NCBI RefSeq assembly: GCF_023208015.1
Contig: NZ_CP051627.1
Coordinates: 1,612,001 to 1,676,000 of the forward strand
Source of the DNA: Thermobifida alba
GTDB taxonomy: Bacteria; Actinomycetota; Actinomycetes; Streptosporangiales; Streptosporangiaceae
Length of the DNA: 64,000 nucleotides
Reading direction: 5' to 3'
A program made the position numbers and the translations under genes. Below, one piece after another: positions 7,940 to 19,931 of the stretch. Under the pieces are notes generated by a model. That model saw only the letters and a list, made by a program, of their open reading frames with translations. It was not told the origin of the DNA and made no database searches. Every line of letters starts with the position of its first letter. The first letter of the stretch is position 1.

Positions 7940-10093
7940 TCAGTCCTGCCGTGTCGGTCCTTGACCGGTGTCGTGGGAGGGGCCGTGCACAAGGTCGCGT
8001 GCCTGGGCGTAGTGGCAGGCCGCGGCGTGGTCGTCGCCCTGCTCCAGCAGCGGCGGCACCTGGGTGACGCAGCGGCTCCGCTGCTGTTCGCCCAGGCCGG
8101 CGAAGGTGGGGCAGCGGGTGCGGAACCGGCAGCCCGACGGGGGGTCCAGCGGGCTGGGCACGTCGCCGGTGAGCACGATCCGCTCCCGGCTCCGCTCCCG
8201 GCGCGGGTCGGGCAGCGGGATCGCGGAGATGAGCGCCTGGGTGTAGGGGTGGGCCGCCGCGGTGAACAGCCGCTCCACCGGCGCCGTCTCCACGATCCGC
8301 CCCAGGTACATCACCGCGACCCGGTCGGCGACGTGCCGCACCACCGACAGGTCGTGGGAGACGAACAGGTAGGACAGGCCCAGCCGGTCCTGCAGCTCCT
8401 CCAGCAGGTTGACCACGCCGGCCTGGACGGACACGTCCAGGGCCGACACCGGTTCGTCCAGCACCAGCACCTCCGGTTCCAGCGCCAGGGCGCGGGCGAT
8501 GCCGACGCGCTGGCGCTGCCCGCCGGAGAACTCGTGCGGGTACCGGCTGCCCTGCTCGGGGTCCAGGCCGACCAGGCGCAGCAGTTCACGGACCCGGCGC
8601 GCTCCGCCGTCGGCGAAGCGGCCGTGGATGCGCAGCGGCTCGGCGACGGCCTCGAACACCGTCATCCGCGGGTCCAGGGAGGCGAAGGGGTCCTGGAAGA
8701 CGATCTGCAGCCGGCGGCGCAGCGGCCGCATCCGGGCGCGCGACAGCCCGGTCAGCTCCTGGTCCCGGTAGCGGACGCGGCCGTGGGTGGCGGGGACCAG
8801 GTTGAGCAGCAGCCGGGCGGTGGTGGACTTGCCGCAGCCGGACTCCCCCACCAGGGCCAGCGTCTGGCGGGCCCGCAGTTCCAGGGAGACGTCGCAGACC
8901 GCGTGCACCTCTCCGCTGCGGCGGCGCAGCAGCCCCTTGGACCGCACCGGGAAGTGCTTGACCAGGCCGTCCGCCACGAGCAGGGGGGTGCCCTCCGCCT
9001 CGGCGGGCACCGTCCCGGCCGGCGCGGCGGAGACGGGGGGCGGGGGCAGGAACAGCTCCTCGGCCCGGACGTCGCCGAGCCGGTCGGTGAAGTGGCAGGC
9101 CGCGGCACGGGTCCGGCCGGTCTCGACCAGCGGCGGGTCGGTGTCGTGGCACACCGGCTGCGCCAGCGGGCAGCGGGGCGCGAACGCGCACCCCGACGGC
9201 TCCCGCGTCATCGACGGCGGGGAGCCGGGGACCGGGACGAGCCGGGCGCGGCGTGCGGCGTCCATGCGGGGCTGGCTGCCCAGCAGCCCGAGCGTGTAGG
9301 GCATGCGCGGGGAGGAGAAGACCTCGTCGACGGTCCCGGTCTCCACGATCCGTCCCGCGTACATGACCGCGACCCGGTCGACGTGGCCCGCCACCACCCC
9401 CAGGTCGTGGGTGATGAGCACCAGCGCGGCCCCGGTCGCGCGGCGCGCGGCCCGCAGCGCCTCCAGCACCTGCGCCTGGACCGTCACGTCCAGGGCCGTG
9501 GTGGGCTCGTCGGCGATGATCACGTCGGGGTCGTTGGCCATGGCGATGGCGATCACCACCCGCTGGCGCATGCCGCCGGACAGTTCGTGCGGGTAGGCGT
9601 CCACCCGCTGCTCCGGCTGCGGGATGCCGACGGTCCGCAGCAGTTCCACGGCGCGTGCGCGGGCGGCGTCGCGGGACACGTCGCGGTGGGCGTGGATCGC
9701 CTCGGTGATCTGCCGGCCGACCGTGTAGACGGGGTTGAGCGAGGTCAGCGGGTCCTGGAAGACCATGCCGATGCGCGCGCCGCGCACCCTGCTGATCGCG
9801 GCGTCGCCCAGGCCGACCATCTCCTGGCCCAGCACCCGGGCGGAGCCGCGGACGCGCGCGGTGCGTGGCAGCAGCCCCATGACGGCCAGCGCGGCCACCG
9901 ACTTGCCGGAGCCGGACTCGCCCACGATGCCCAGCGCCTCGCCCCGGCGCAGCCGGTAGGAGACGCCGCGCACCGCGTGGAGGGGCCCGTCGTCGGTGGG
10001 GAAGCGGACGTCCAGGTCGGTGACGTCCAGGACGACGTCGTCGTCCGCCGCGGCGGCGGACGCGGTGTTCTCGGCGTGGTTGGTCGAGGTCAT
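7940..10093 (-). CDS. Fused dual ATP-binding subunit of peptide/oligosaccharide ABC transporter (OppD-OppF type)
   Basis: The 717-residue protein contains two complete ABC ATPases. The first (about 20-330) has Walker A GESGSGKS, signature LSGGMRQR and Walker [12 protein letters not shown]. The second (about 375-690) has [16 protein letters not shown] and [10 protein letters not shown]. Each ends in the Cys-containing oligopeptide-ABC C-terminal motif ([20 protein letters not shown]). It energises import by the permeases encoded just upstream. Its ATG overlaps the stop of the OppC-like gene by 4 nt (ATGA). Fusion of the two ATPases is common in actinobacteria. It is the last gene of a four-gene operon. 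Confidence 0.92.
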   Translation of the reverse strand: MTSTNHAENTASAAAADDDVVLDVTDLDVRFPTDDGPLHAVRGVSYRLRRGEALGIVGESGSGKSVAALAVMGLLPRTARVRGSARVLGQEMVGLGDAAISRVRGARIGMVFQDPLTSLNPVYTVGRQITEAIHAHRDVSRDAARARAVELLRTVGIPQPEQRVDAYPHELSGGMRQRVVIAIAMANDPDVIIADEPTTALDVTVQAQVLEALRAARRATGAALVLITHDLGVVAGHVDRVAVMYAGRIVETGTVDEVFSSPRMPYTLGLLGSQPRMDAARRARLVPVPGSPPSMTREPSGCAFAPRCPLAQPVCHDTDPPLVETGRTRAAACHFTDRLGDVRAEELFLPPPPVSAAPAGTVPAEAEGTPLLVADGLVKHFPVRSKGLLRRRSGEVHAVCDVSLELRARQTLALVGESGCGKSTTARLLLNLVPATHGRVRYRDQELTGLSRARMRPLRRRLQIVFQDPFASLDPRMTVFEAVAEPLRIHGRFADGGARRVRELLRLVGLDPEQGSRYPHEFSGGQRQRVGIARALALEPEVLVLDEPVSALDVSVQAGVVNLLEELQDRLGLSYLFVSHDLSVVRHVADRVAVMYLGRIVETAPVERLFTAAAHPYTQALISAIPLPDPRRERSRERIVLTGDVPSPLDPPSGCRFRTRCPTFAGLGEQQRSRCVTQVPPLLEQGDDHAAACHYAQARDLVHGPSHDTGQGPTRQD

Positions 10094-11025
10094 CGGCGCA
10101 CCATCGTCTGTCGGGGGTCGAGGGCGTCGCGCAGGCCGTCACCGATGAAGTTGATCGTCAGGCAGATCAGCACGATGAACAGTCCCGGCGGGTAGAACAG
10201 CCACGGCCGGGTGAAGGCGGCCGTGCGCGCGTTGTCGATCATCAGCCCGAGCGAGATGTCGGGCGCCTGGATGCCGAAGCCGAGGAAGGACATGCTCGCC
10301 TCCAGCAGGATCGCCGTGGCGATGAGCAGGGTCGCGGCGACGATGACGGGGCCGGCGGCGTTGGGCAGCAGGTGCCGCAGGATGATGCGGGCGTCGGAGG
10401 CCCCGGCGGCGCGGGCCGCCTCCACGAACTCCTGCTCCCGCAGCGACAGCACCACGCCCCGCACCACCCGCGCGATCGTGGTCCACGAGAACAGCGCGAT
10501 GATCAGCGCGACCACCCACCAGGTAGTGCCGCCGCGCACGTTGCCGCCGATGGCGGCGACCGCGACGAGCAGCGGGACCACCATGAGCACGTCGACGGTG
10601 CGCATCATGACCGCGTCGACCCAGCCCCGGTAGTATCCGGCGACCGCGCCCCACACCGCGCCGAACGCGGTGGCCAGCACCGACACGGTGAGCGCGACCT
10701 TGATGGTCTGCTGGGTGCCGCGCATCAACTGGCCGAGCACGTCGTGTCCGGCGTTGGTGGTGCCGAAGGGGTGGTCCCAGCTGGGCGGCTGGTTGGGCAG
10801 GATCTCCCGGTGCACGGTGTGGTCCCAGGCCCACAGGAGCGGGCCGGCGAACGCGAACAGCACGGTCAGGACGAACACGGCGAGGCTGGTCATGGCCATG
10901 CGGTGGCGCACGAACCGGGCCAGCACCAGGCGGAGCTGTCCGTGTGCGGCCGTGTCGGGGGCGTCGGTCGGCGGGTCGGCCGATGGCGGGGTGGCGGCGC
11001 TGGTGGGCGCCTGCAGGTCACTCAT
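10090..11025 (-). CDS. OppC/DppC-type ABC permease
   Basis: The 311-residue inner-membrane permease has an N-terminal cytoplasmic Pro/Ala-rich tail, a transmembrane helix near 50-70, and the BPD_transp_1 domain with about five further helices. The ATPase-coupling EAA loop reads EFVEAARAAGASDARIILRH. It pairs with the OppB-like protein to form the channel. Its ATG 11025 overlaps the end of the OppB-like gene by 8 nt, indicating coupled translation. Confidence 0.9.
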   Translation of the reverse strand: MSDLQAPTSAATPPSADPPTDAPDTAAHGQLRLVLARFVRHRMAMTSLAVFVLTVLFAFAGPLLWAWDHTVHREILPNQPPSWDHPFGTTNAGHDVLGQLMRGTQQTIKVALTVSVLATAFGAVWGAVAGYYRGWVDAVMMRTVDVLMVVPLLVAVAAIGGNVRGGTTWWVVALIIALFSWTTIARVVRGVVLSLREQEFVEAARAAGASDARIILRHLLPNAAGPVIVAATLLIATAILLEASMSFLGFGIQAPDISLGLMIDNARTAAFTRPWLFYPPGLFIVLICLTINFIGDGLRDALDPRQTMVRR

Positions 11026-12028
11026 GGCGGATCCTCGGGTCGAGCACGCCGTAGAGCAGGTCGGCGATGAGGTTGGCGAGGATGACGGCGGTCCCGCTCA
11101 GCATCAGCCAGCCCATCAGGGCGTAGGCGTCGCTGCGTTTGATCGCCTCCACGAAGAAGTCGCCCAGTCCGCGCCACTGGAAGACGGTCTCGATGAGGAT
11201 GACGCCGTCGACGGTGCCGGCGACCGTGACCGCGGCGACGGTGGTCAGCGGGATCAGGGCGGTGCGCAGGGCGTGCCTGCGCAGCACCACCCGGTTGGGC
11301 AGGCCCTTGGCGCGGGCCAGGCGGACGTAGTCGCTGTTGAGCACCTCCAGCATCGAGGTGCGCTGGTAGCGGCTCCAGGCCGCGTATCCGGTGAGCATCA
11401 GGGTCAGGGTGGGCAGGACGAGGTGGCCGAGGTGGTCGGTGAAGAGTTGCCAGGCGGTGAAGCCGCGGGTGTCGGCGGAGGTCGCGCCGACGGTGTAGAA
11501 GAGCGTGTAACCGGTCTGCTGGTTGGCCCACACCCCGGCCTCCTTGACGAGCGCGCCCAGCCAGAAGGTGGGCATGGCCAGGGCGAGGAAGCCGACGAAG
11601 GTCAGGGTGTAGTCGATCGCGGAGTACTGGCGTACGGCGCTGACGACCCCGGTGAGGATCGCCAGGCCCAGCGCCAGCAGCAGGGCGGCGGCGACCAGCC
11701 GCAGCGTGGTGCCGAGCCGGTCGGCCAGGGCCTGGCCGATGTCGTAGTCGGGTCCGCGGACCGACGGCCCGAACTCGCCGCGCAGCAGGCCGATGTCGCC
11801 GTCGCCGCCGATGCCGGTCAGCCACAGCACGTAGCGCTCCGGCAGGGAGCGGTCCAGGTAGAGGCGCTCCTCCTCGGCTTCGATCACCTCGGCGGGCACG
11901 GGGGGCTGCTGCACCTTCAGGTCGGCGAGCGGGTCTCCGGACAGGTCGACCAGCAGGAAGGTGAGGAGTGAGGCCGCGAGCAGCAGGGGGATGGTGCCCA
12001 GCAGGCGGCGGACGGTGTAGACGAGCAT
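11018..12028 (-). CDS. OppB/DppB-type ABC permease
   Basis: The 336-residue permease has the typical first helix (TVRRLLGTIPLLLAASLLTFLLVDL), a large extracytoplasmic loop and the EAA loop DYVRLARAKGLPNRVVLRRH. The ATG at 12028 follows GAGGA. It is the second gene of the operon, 67 bp after the binding-protein gene. Confidence 0.9.
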   Translation of the reverse strand: MLVYTVRRLLGTIPLLLAASLLTFLLVDLSGDPLADLKVQQPPVPAEVIEAEEERLYLDRSLPERYVLWLTGIGGDGDIGLLRGEFGPSVRGPDYDIGQALADRLGTTLRLVAAALLLALGLAILTGVVSAVRQYSAIDYTLTFVGFLALAMPTFWLGALVKEAGVWANQQTGYTLFYTVGATSADTRGFTAWQLFTDHLGHLVLPTLTLMLTGYAAWSRYQRTSMLEVLNSDYVRLARAKGLPNRVVLRRHALRTALIPLTTVAAVTVAGTVDGVILIETVFQWRGLGDFFVEAIKRSDAYALMGWLMLSGTAVILANLIADLLYGVLDPRIRHE

Positions 12029-12095
12029 GGGCGGTCCTCGACGGGCGGAGCGGGCCGGGGCGCGAGGGCGCTCCCGCGCCCCGGGTCCGGTGCGG

Positions 12096-13856
12096 TTACT
12101 GGGCGGCCAGGCCCCACTCGTGGTGCTGGTAGAGACCGCGCAGGCTGGAGGAGGGGTTGTCGCGGACGTTGACGTAGTCGTCGGTCACGAGGATGTAGAC
12201 CGGCATGGCGAACAGGGGGAGGACGTAGGCGTCCTGGGCGACGATGCGGGCCGCCTCGTTGGCGTGCTCGGCCGCCTCGTCCAGCGAGGAGGCGTTGCGG
12301 GCGAGGTCGGTGAGCTTGTCGACCTTCTCGTTGCGGTAGCCGCCGAAGTTGCTGTCGCTGCTGCTGCTCCAGTACTGGTTGGGCGCGGTGGCGAAGGCCG
12401 GGGTGCTGCTCCAGCCGTACTGCATGATGTCGTAGTCCTGGCCGGCGAGGGTGGCGCCCAGGTCGTCGGTGGGCTCGATGGTGGCGGTGATGCCGATCTC
12501 GGCCAGGTAGGACTGGATCAGCTCGGTGGAGGTGTCGCGCACGGTGTTGCTGGTGGAGCGCAGCCGGAACGGGCCCACCTCCTCGCCGTCCAGCGTCAGC
12601 GTGTCGCCCTCGTAGGTGTACCCGGCGTCGAGGAGGATCTGGCGGGCGGCCTCGGTGTCACCGCTGCCCTGGCCGGTGTCGGTGATGACGTCGGTGTGGT
12701 AGGGGCTGGTGTTGGGGAAGACGTGGTTGGTGCGGCGTTCGGCCTCGGGGTAGAGCTGGGCGATGGTGCGCTGCATGATGTCGTCCACGTCGATGGCGGT
12801 GAAGATGGCCCGGCGCAGTTCGACGTCCTTGAGCCACTCGTTGTCCAGGTTGAGGTCGACGTGCTCCCAGCTGGGGCCGGCGGTGATGCTCACGTTGAGG
12901 TTGGGGCGCTGCCGGGCCTGCTCCACGGTGTCCTGGCCGAAGGCCACGGGGGAGGTGCCGTGCGCCTCGCCGTTGTCCAGGGCGCTGATCCAGGTGCCCT
13001 CGTCGGTGAGGAAGCGGATGACGACCGTGTCCAGGGTGGGCTGGACCTCGCCGTACCAGGCGGGGTTGGGCTCCTTGATGACCTGGTTCTCCAGGTCGCC
13101 CTCGACCAGCCGGTAGGGGCCGCCGGAGAAGGTGGGCATGGTGGTGTGCAGCCACTCGAAGTACTCGCCCACGCCCTCGGGGGTGGTGATGTCGAAGCCC
13201 TGTTCCTCGGCGACGTGGGCGGGGTAGAGGCCGCCGGCGATGTCGTCGGCGCTGAAGCGGTCCCGCCACTCGGGGTCGGCCGCGCCGTCGGCGAGGGTGA
13301 CGGTGACGGTGGAGCCGTCGTCACTGCCCTCGACGCTGGCGATCCGGTCGTAGTTGTCGGCGCGGGGCCGGCAGCCCTTGCAGTGCCCGGCCTCCTCGGT
13401 GGTGCTGAGTTTCCAGGTGATCTCGAAGTCGGCGGCGGTGATGGGGGTGCCGTCGTCCCAGACCGCCTCGGGTCGGATGGTGAGCTGGTAGGTGAACGGG
13501 TCCTCGTTGACGACCTGCGGCTCCTCGGCGAGCAGGTCCGTGTTGGTGCTGAAGGTGGCGCCGTCGGGCTCCCAGCGCCCGGTGTTCGGCAGGATGCCGT
13601 GGAGCATCTGGAGGGTGTAGACGCTGCCGCCCTCCGGGGACAGTGTCGCCCAGGCCCCCGGCAGGGAGTCGACGATCCAGGTGATGTCGCCGCCGTCGGC
13701 CCGCTCCCCGCTGTTGCAGGTGTTGGGGTGCTCCGCGCAGTCGGCGAGGCCGTCGGCTCCGCCTCCGCCGCCCTCCTGCGGGGCGCAGGCGGTGAGAACG
13801 AGAAACGCCGCGGTCAGCGACGCGGCGAACACGGTGGATCTGTTGGTGTGGCGCAC
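12096..13856 (-). CDS. Lipoprotein solute-binding protein, SBP_bac_5 family
   Basis: Extracellular binding protein of the peptide/nickel/oligosaccharide class (family 5), 586 residues. The lipobox LTAC follows a hydrophobic stretch about 25 residues from GTG 13856; I chose this start because GGGGAG lies just upstream, and an ATG at 13913 would put 19 extra polar residues before the signal. Family features include an ITAADFEITWK segment and a C-terminal region with VDKLTDLARNASSLDEAAEHANEAARI. It is the first gene of the ABC operon. The substrate could be peptides or, given the cellulase setting, oligosaccharides; the sequence does not decide. A perfect inverted repeat upstream (13919-13938) is a likely operator. 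Confidence 0.9.
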   Translation of the reverse strand: MRHTNRSTVFAASLTAAFLVLTACAPQEGGGGGADGLADCAEHPNTCNSGERADGGDITWIVDSLPGAWATLSPEGGSVYTLQMLHGILPNTGRWEPDGATFSTNTDLLAEEPQVVNEDPFTYQLTIRPEAVWDDGTPITAADFEITWKLSTTEEAGHCKGCRPRADNYDRIASVEGSDDGSTVTVTLADGAADPEWRDRFSADDIAGGLYPAHVAEEQGFDITTPEGVGEYFEWLHTTMPTFSGGPYRLVEGDLENQVIKEPNPAWYGEVQPTLDTVVIRFLTDEGTWISALDNGEAHGTSPVAFGQDTVEQARQRPNLNVSITAGPSWEHVDLNLDNEWLKDVELRRAIFTAIDVDDIMQRTIAQLYPEAERRTNHVFPNTSPYHTDVITDTGQGSGDTEAARQILLDAGYTYEGDTLTLDGEEVGPFRLRSTSNTVRDTSTELIQSYLAEIGITATIEPTDDLGATLAGQDYDIMQYGWSSTPAFATAPNQYWSSSSDSNFGGYRNEKVDKLTDLARNASSLDEAAEHANEAARIVAQDAYVLPLFAMPVYILVTDDYVNVRDNPSSSLRGLYQHHEWGLAAQ

Positions 13857-13918
13857 GGCCCTCTCCCCTTGGCTGTCCGTATCTGTGGTCACGAATCCCG
13901 CAAAACCGAACAATCTGG

Positions 13919-13938
13919 GAGTAATGAGACCATTACTC
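13919..13938. promoter_or_regulatory. Perfect inverted repeat upstream of the ABC operon
   Basis: GAGTAATG-AGAC-CATTACTC is an 8-bp perfect dyad with a 4-bp spacer, 63 bp upstream of the binding-protein start. It is AT-rich against its surroundings and probably a repressor site. No regulator gene lies next to the operon. Confidence 0.5.
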
Positions 13939-14272
13939 TAGACAATCGTGTAGTTTTCTCCACACTTTGTGATCCAGCCGCAATCTCCACGCCGCCGTCC
14001 CGTCACCACCGGACCATTGTGGTGGACGGCCACACGGCCCGGGAAGCCGAACAGTGATATGTGACTTTTCCCCGGCAGCCCCGCCGGCGAACCCGGAGCG
14101 GAGAACCTCCCGAACCGGGGCGCCGACACGCCACCCCCAGCGGAAACAAAAACATCCCCAGGAACCGGATGCCAGAAATTCCCGGTTTTTTAATTTCCGA
14201 CAAAATTCAAATCGTAGACAAATCTGACATATTCCACATTTCCCCCGAAGCCGGATGTTCGTTCCGGTTTCG
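13939..14272. other. Gene-less stretch between ABC operon and rRNA methyltransferase gene
   Basis: No convincing coding frame is visible. The right part (14145-14250) is unusually AT-rich. It contains a plus-strand terminator-like element: AACCGG (14163-14168) pairs with CCGGTT (14182-14187), followed by a run of six T (14186-14191). No plus-strand gene precedes it. The left part probably holds the ABC operon promoter. Confidence 0.35.
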
Positions 14273-15127
14273 TCACCGGTGCCGGTACACCGACACCCGG
14301 AAGGCCGCGGTCGCCTCCACCGGTTCGTCCAGCCCGGCCAGCCGGTCCCGCAGCACCTCGGGAGCCACGTGGCGGGCGCTGGGCGTCATCCCCACCAGGG
14401 TCGCCGTCTCCGCGCGGGTCAGTCGCAGCGGCACCGTGACCCGCTCCTCCTCCCCCGCCGTGAAGTGGCTCCGCAGCTGCGCGGCCAGCCGCTCCTCCTT
14501 GCGGGGGTCCACCGCGATCAGCCCCAGCGCCGAGCGCAGCTCGGCCAGGTGGTGCGCGGCCGGGGTCACCACCAGCAGCGCTCCGTCGCCGCGCAGCACC
14601 CGCGCGAACTCCGGCCCGTTGCGGGGCGCGAACACGTTGAGCAGCAGCCCCGCCGAGCCCGCGGCCAGCGGCAGCCCGCGCCAGACGTCGCAGCCCACCG
14701 CGCCCGCGCGCGGATGGGCGCGGGCGGCGCGCCGCAGCGCGTAGCGGGACACGTCCACGGCCAGGCCGTGCGCCTGCGGCACCGCGTCCAGCACCGCGGC
14801 CAGGTGGTGGCCGGTGCCCGCGCCGACGTCGACCACCAGGCCCCCGCTCCACCACCGGACGGCGTGCTCGGCCAGCGCCGCGGCCAGCGGGGCGTAGTGC
14901 CCGGCGGCGAAGAACTCGCCGCGGGCCCGCACCATCTCCCCGTCGTCCCCGGCACCGGGCGGCCGTCCCACGACCAGGTTGACGTACCCCTGCCGGGCCG
15001 CGTCGAAGGAGTGCCCCCGCGCGCAGGCCAGCGCACCGCCCGACGCCGCCAGGCCGCCCCCGCAGTGCGGGCAGGCCAGCGCCTCCACCACGGGGCCGGG
15101 GATCCGCAGCCGCTCCCTGTCGTCCAT
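14273..15127 (-). CDS. RlmA-type 23S rRNA (guanine-N1) methyltransferase
   Basis: SAM-dependent methyltransferase of 284 residues. An N-terminal zinc finger (CPHCGGGL, then CARGHSFD, residues about 19-40) is followed by QGYVNLV, a signature of the RlmA(I)/(II) family that methylates helix 35 of 23S rRNA. The SAM-binding motif I reads VVDVGAGTGHHLAAVL, and LLNVFAPRN is the motif IV region. RlmA(II) homologues (TlrB) in tylosin producers give macrolide resistance; most others are housekeeping. The ATG at 15127 follows treY by 49 bp on the same strand and may share its transcript. Confidence 0.82.
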   Translation of the reverse strand: MDDRERLRIPGPVVEALACPHCGGGLAASGGALACARGHSFDAARQGYVNLVVGRPPGAGDDGEMVRARGEFFAAGHYAPLAAALAEHAVRWWSGGLVVDVGAGTGHHLAAVLDAVPQAHGLAVDVSRYALRRAARAHPRAGAVGCDVWRGLPLAAGSAGLLLNVFAPRNGPEFARVLRGDGALLVVTPAAHHLAELRSALGLIAVDPRKEERLAAQLRSHFTAGEEERVTVPLRLTRAETATLVGMTPSARHVAPEVLRDRLAGLDEPVEATAAFRVSVYRHR

Positions 15128-15176
15128 GACCGCCCAGGCTACCCGCGCGCCCGGCCCGCCCCGGCCGCGCGGCCGT

Positions 15177-17510
15177 TCACTCCCGGCGCTCCAGCAGCGC
15201 CACCGGGTAGCGGTCCAGCAGCGCGGCCAGGCGTGCGGCGGTGAACCCGCCGCCGTCGGTGGCGGGCACCGCGCGGCCGGTGAGCACGTCCACCCAGCCG
15301 CCGCGGCCCCACGGCAGCGGCAGGACGGTGTCGCGCCACCCCCCGCCGCGGTCCAGGCCCACCGGCAGCCGGGTCGCCACGGCCACCACCCGGCGGTCCC
15401 GTCCCCGGGCGAACGCCAGGCAGTGCCCGGCGGCCGCCCCCACCGCCCGCAGCGCGCGGTAGCCCGCCAGGTCGTGCCTGCGGCGTGCCCCCAGCGCCTG
15501 GCGCACCACGTGCAGCTTGGCCGCGCCCGTGCCGTCCACGGGCGGCCGCCACCCGCCCTCCAGCCGCTCCAGCAGGCGGCGGCGCTCCCCGTAGTCGACG
15601 AACCGGCGGTTGTCGGGGTCCACCAGCGACAGGTCCCACAGCTCGGTGCCCTGGTAGACGTCGGGCACCCCCGGTGCCAGCAGCTGCACCAGCTTCTGCC
15701 CCAGCGCGTTGGACCAGCCCGGGCCGCGCACCCGGTCGACGAACGCGGCGACCCCCCGCGCCACGTCGGGGTCGGCAAGCACCCGCTCGGCCCACTCGGC
15801 GACCTCGCGTTCGAAACCGGGGTCGGGGGCCACCCACGAGGTGCGCAGCTTCGCCTCCCTGGCCGCCTTCAGCAGGTAGCCGCCCAGCCGGTCGGCGCCG
15901 ATGGGCCACGCGCCGACGAGCGTCTGCCAGGCCAGCAGGTTCAGCGCGGGCTCGCTCAGCCCGGCGCGCGCCGTCCAGTCGCGCACGGCCGCGGTGAACT
16001 CCTTGGGGAGCTCCGCGAGCACTGCCAGGCGGGCCCGCACGTCCTCGGAGCGTTTGGTGTCGTGGGTGGACAGGGTGGTCATGGTGTGCGGCCACACCGC
16101 CTCGCGGTGCTCGGCGGCGGCGTGGAACTCGGCGGGCGACACCCCGAACCGGTCGGGGGCGCCGCCCACCTCGTTGAGCGCCACGAACCGGGTGCAGCGG
16201 TACAGCGCGGTGTCCTCGGTGCCCTTGGCCACCACCATGCCGCTGGTCTGCTGGATGCGGCGGGCCAGTTCGCCCCGCGGGTCGGCGCGCGCCTCGGTGT
16301 CGACGCGCCGCAGCACCCCGGCCAGGTCGGGGCGGCGGCGCACGGCACGGTCGACGGCGCGGTCCCAGGACTCCCGCCCCTCCGGCAGGTAGCTGCGGTA
16401 GACGTCGAAGGCGACGAGCAGTTCGACGACGGCCTCGCGCGCCCGCTCCGCCTCCACCCCGCGCAGCAGGGCGGCGATCCGCCGCACCTCGGCGGCCAGC
16501 GTCGTCGTGGCGATGCGGCGGCGGCACTCCTCCTCCACCCGCGCGAAGTCGACGGGCACCCCGGCCTCCCGCGCGAACGCGGTGAGCGGCCGCTCGCCCG
16601 CCGGGTCCACGAACACCCCGCAGACCTCGCGCAGAGCGTCGTAGCCGGTGGTGCCCTCCACCGGCCAGGACGCGGGCAGCTCCTCGCCGGGCGCGAGGAT
16701 CTTCTCCACCACGATCCAGCCGTCGCAGCGGTCCCGCAGCCTGCGCAGGTACTCCCCCGGGTCGCTGAGCCCGTCGGGGTGGTCCACCCGCAGGCCGTGC
16801 ACGTCGCCGTCGGCGACCCAGCGCAGCACCTCGCCGTGGGTGGCCTCCAGCACCGCCGGATCCTCCACCCGCACCGCGGCCAGGGTGGCCACGTCGAAGA
16901 AGCGGCGGTAGTTGAGTTCGGCGTCCTGCCTGCGCCACGACACCAGCCGGTAGTGCTGGCGCTCCATCACCTCCAGGGGGTTGTCGCCCGCCTGGTAGGT
17001 GCCCTCGGCCAGCGGGAAGCGGTGCTCGTAGTAGGTGAGGCAGCCGTCGGCGACGGTGAGTTCGCCGAGCGCGGCCGCACCGTCGTCGCCGTCGTCGGCC
17101 AGCACCGGCACCAGGACCGGTCCCGCGGACCAGTCGATGTCGAAGCAGCGGGCGTAGCGGGAGTCGCGGCCGTGCCGCAGCACGTCCCACCACCACGGGT
17201 TGGCGACCGGGTCGGCGATGGACATGTGGTTGGGCACGATGTCCAGGACCAGGCGCAGCCCGTGGCGGTGCAGCCGGTCGCCGAGCGCGACGCGCCCCCG
17301 TTCCCCGCCCAGCGCAGGGGCGGCCCGGGTCGGGTCCACCACGTCGTAGCCGTGGGTGGATCCGGCCGCCGCGGCCAGCACCGGGGAGGCGTACACCGCG
17401 TCCACCCCGAGGCGGGCCAGGTAGTCGGCCGTCTCGGCGGCGTCGGCGAAGGCGAACCCGGGCCGCAGTTGCAGCCGGTAGGTGGCCGTGGGACTGGTGT
17501 GTGCGCTCAT
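15177..17510 (-). CDS. treY: Malto-oligosyltrehalose synthase TreY
   Basis: GH13 enzyme (777 residues) that isomerises the reducing-end alpha-1,4 bond of maltodextrins to the alpha,alpha-1,1 bond, giving the substrate of TreZ. It opens with TYRLQLRPGFAFADAAE and has DIVPNHMSIADPVANPWWWD, LRVDHPDGLSDPGEY (nucleophile region) and TTLSTHDTKRSEDVRARL, all TreY-specific. ATG 17510 follows GAGGAG. It lies 40 bp downstream of glgX/treX, so the two form an operon. Confidence 0.95.
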   Translation of the reverse strand: MSAHTSPTATYRLQLRPGFAFADAAETADYLARLGVDAVYASPVLAAAAGSTHGYDVVDPTRAAPALGGERGRVALGDRLHRHGLRLVLDIVPNHMSIADPVANPWWWDVLRHGRDSRYARCFDIDWSAGPVLVPVLADDGDDGAAALGELTVADGCLTYYEHRFPLAEGTYQAGDNPLEVMERQHYRLVSWRRQDAELNYRRFFDVATLAAVRVEDPAVLEATHGEVLRWVADGDVHGLRVDHPDGLSDPGEYLRRLRDRCDGWIVVEKILAPGEELPASWPVEGTTGYDALREVCGVFVDPAGERPLTAFAREAGVPVDFARVEEECRRRIATTTLAAEVRRIAALLRGVEAERAREAVVELLVAFDVYRSYLPEGRESWDRAVDRAVRRRPDLAGVLRRVDTEARADPRGELARRIQQTSGMVVAKGTEDTALYRCTRFVALNEVGGAPDRFGVSPAEFHAAAEHREAVWPHTMTTLSTHDTKRSEDVRARLAVLAELPKEFTAAVRDWTARAGLSEPALNLLAWQTLVGAWPIGADRLGGYLLKAAREAKLRTSWVAPDPGFEREVAEWAERVLADPDVARGVAAFVDRVRGPGWSNALGQKLVQLLAPGVPDVYQGTELWDLSLVDPDNRRFVDYGERRRLLERLEGGWRPPVDGTGAAKLHVVRQALGARRRHDLAGYRALRAVGAAAGHCLAFARGRDRRVVAVATRLPVGLDRGGGWRDTVLPLPWGRGGWVDVLTGRAVPATDGGGFTAARLAALLDRYPVALLERRE

Positions 17511-17550
17511 CGCGCTCCTCGTGCCCTTTCCGTTCCTCGGCCGCTCCCGC

Positions 17551-19704
<2,154 letters not shown>

Positions 19705-19931
19705 CGTGGGGCTCCTTGTCCGGCTCCGCCTCCCCGGCGGAGCATGGTCGGCTCAGGGACGACCCGGCCGTCGCGGCGGGCCGCGCGGCGGCCGCGCGTG
19801 ACGACTCTAGACCGGCCCCGCCGCACGGCGATGCCGTGACCGGGTCACCGGCGTGTTGCCGCGGGCAGGGCCGCCGGTCACTAGGCTGGTGCCCACGTTT
19901 CCACCGGTCATTCGTGAAAGGCTGCGACCCC

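Noticed and set aside
12061-12080. GAGGGCGCTCCC resembling a CelR half-match
   Set aside because: It breaks the 14-bp consensus at several positions and lies inside an operon.
14041-14160. Possible riboswitch (c-di-AMP ydaO-like) in the GC-rich part of the gap
   Set aside because: The conserved core sequences are not present and the orientation relative to genes is unclear.
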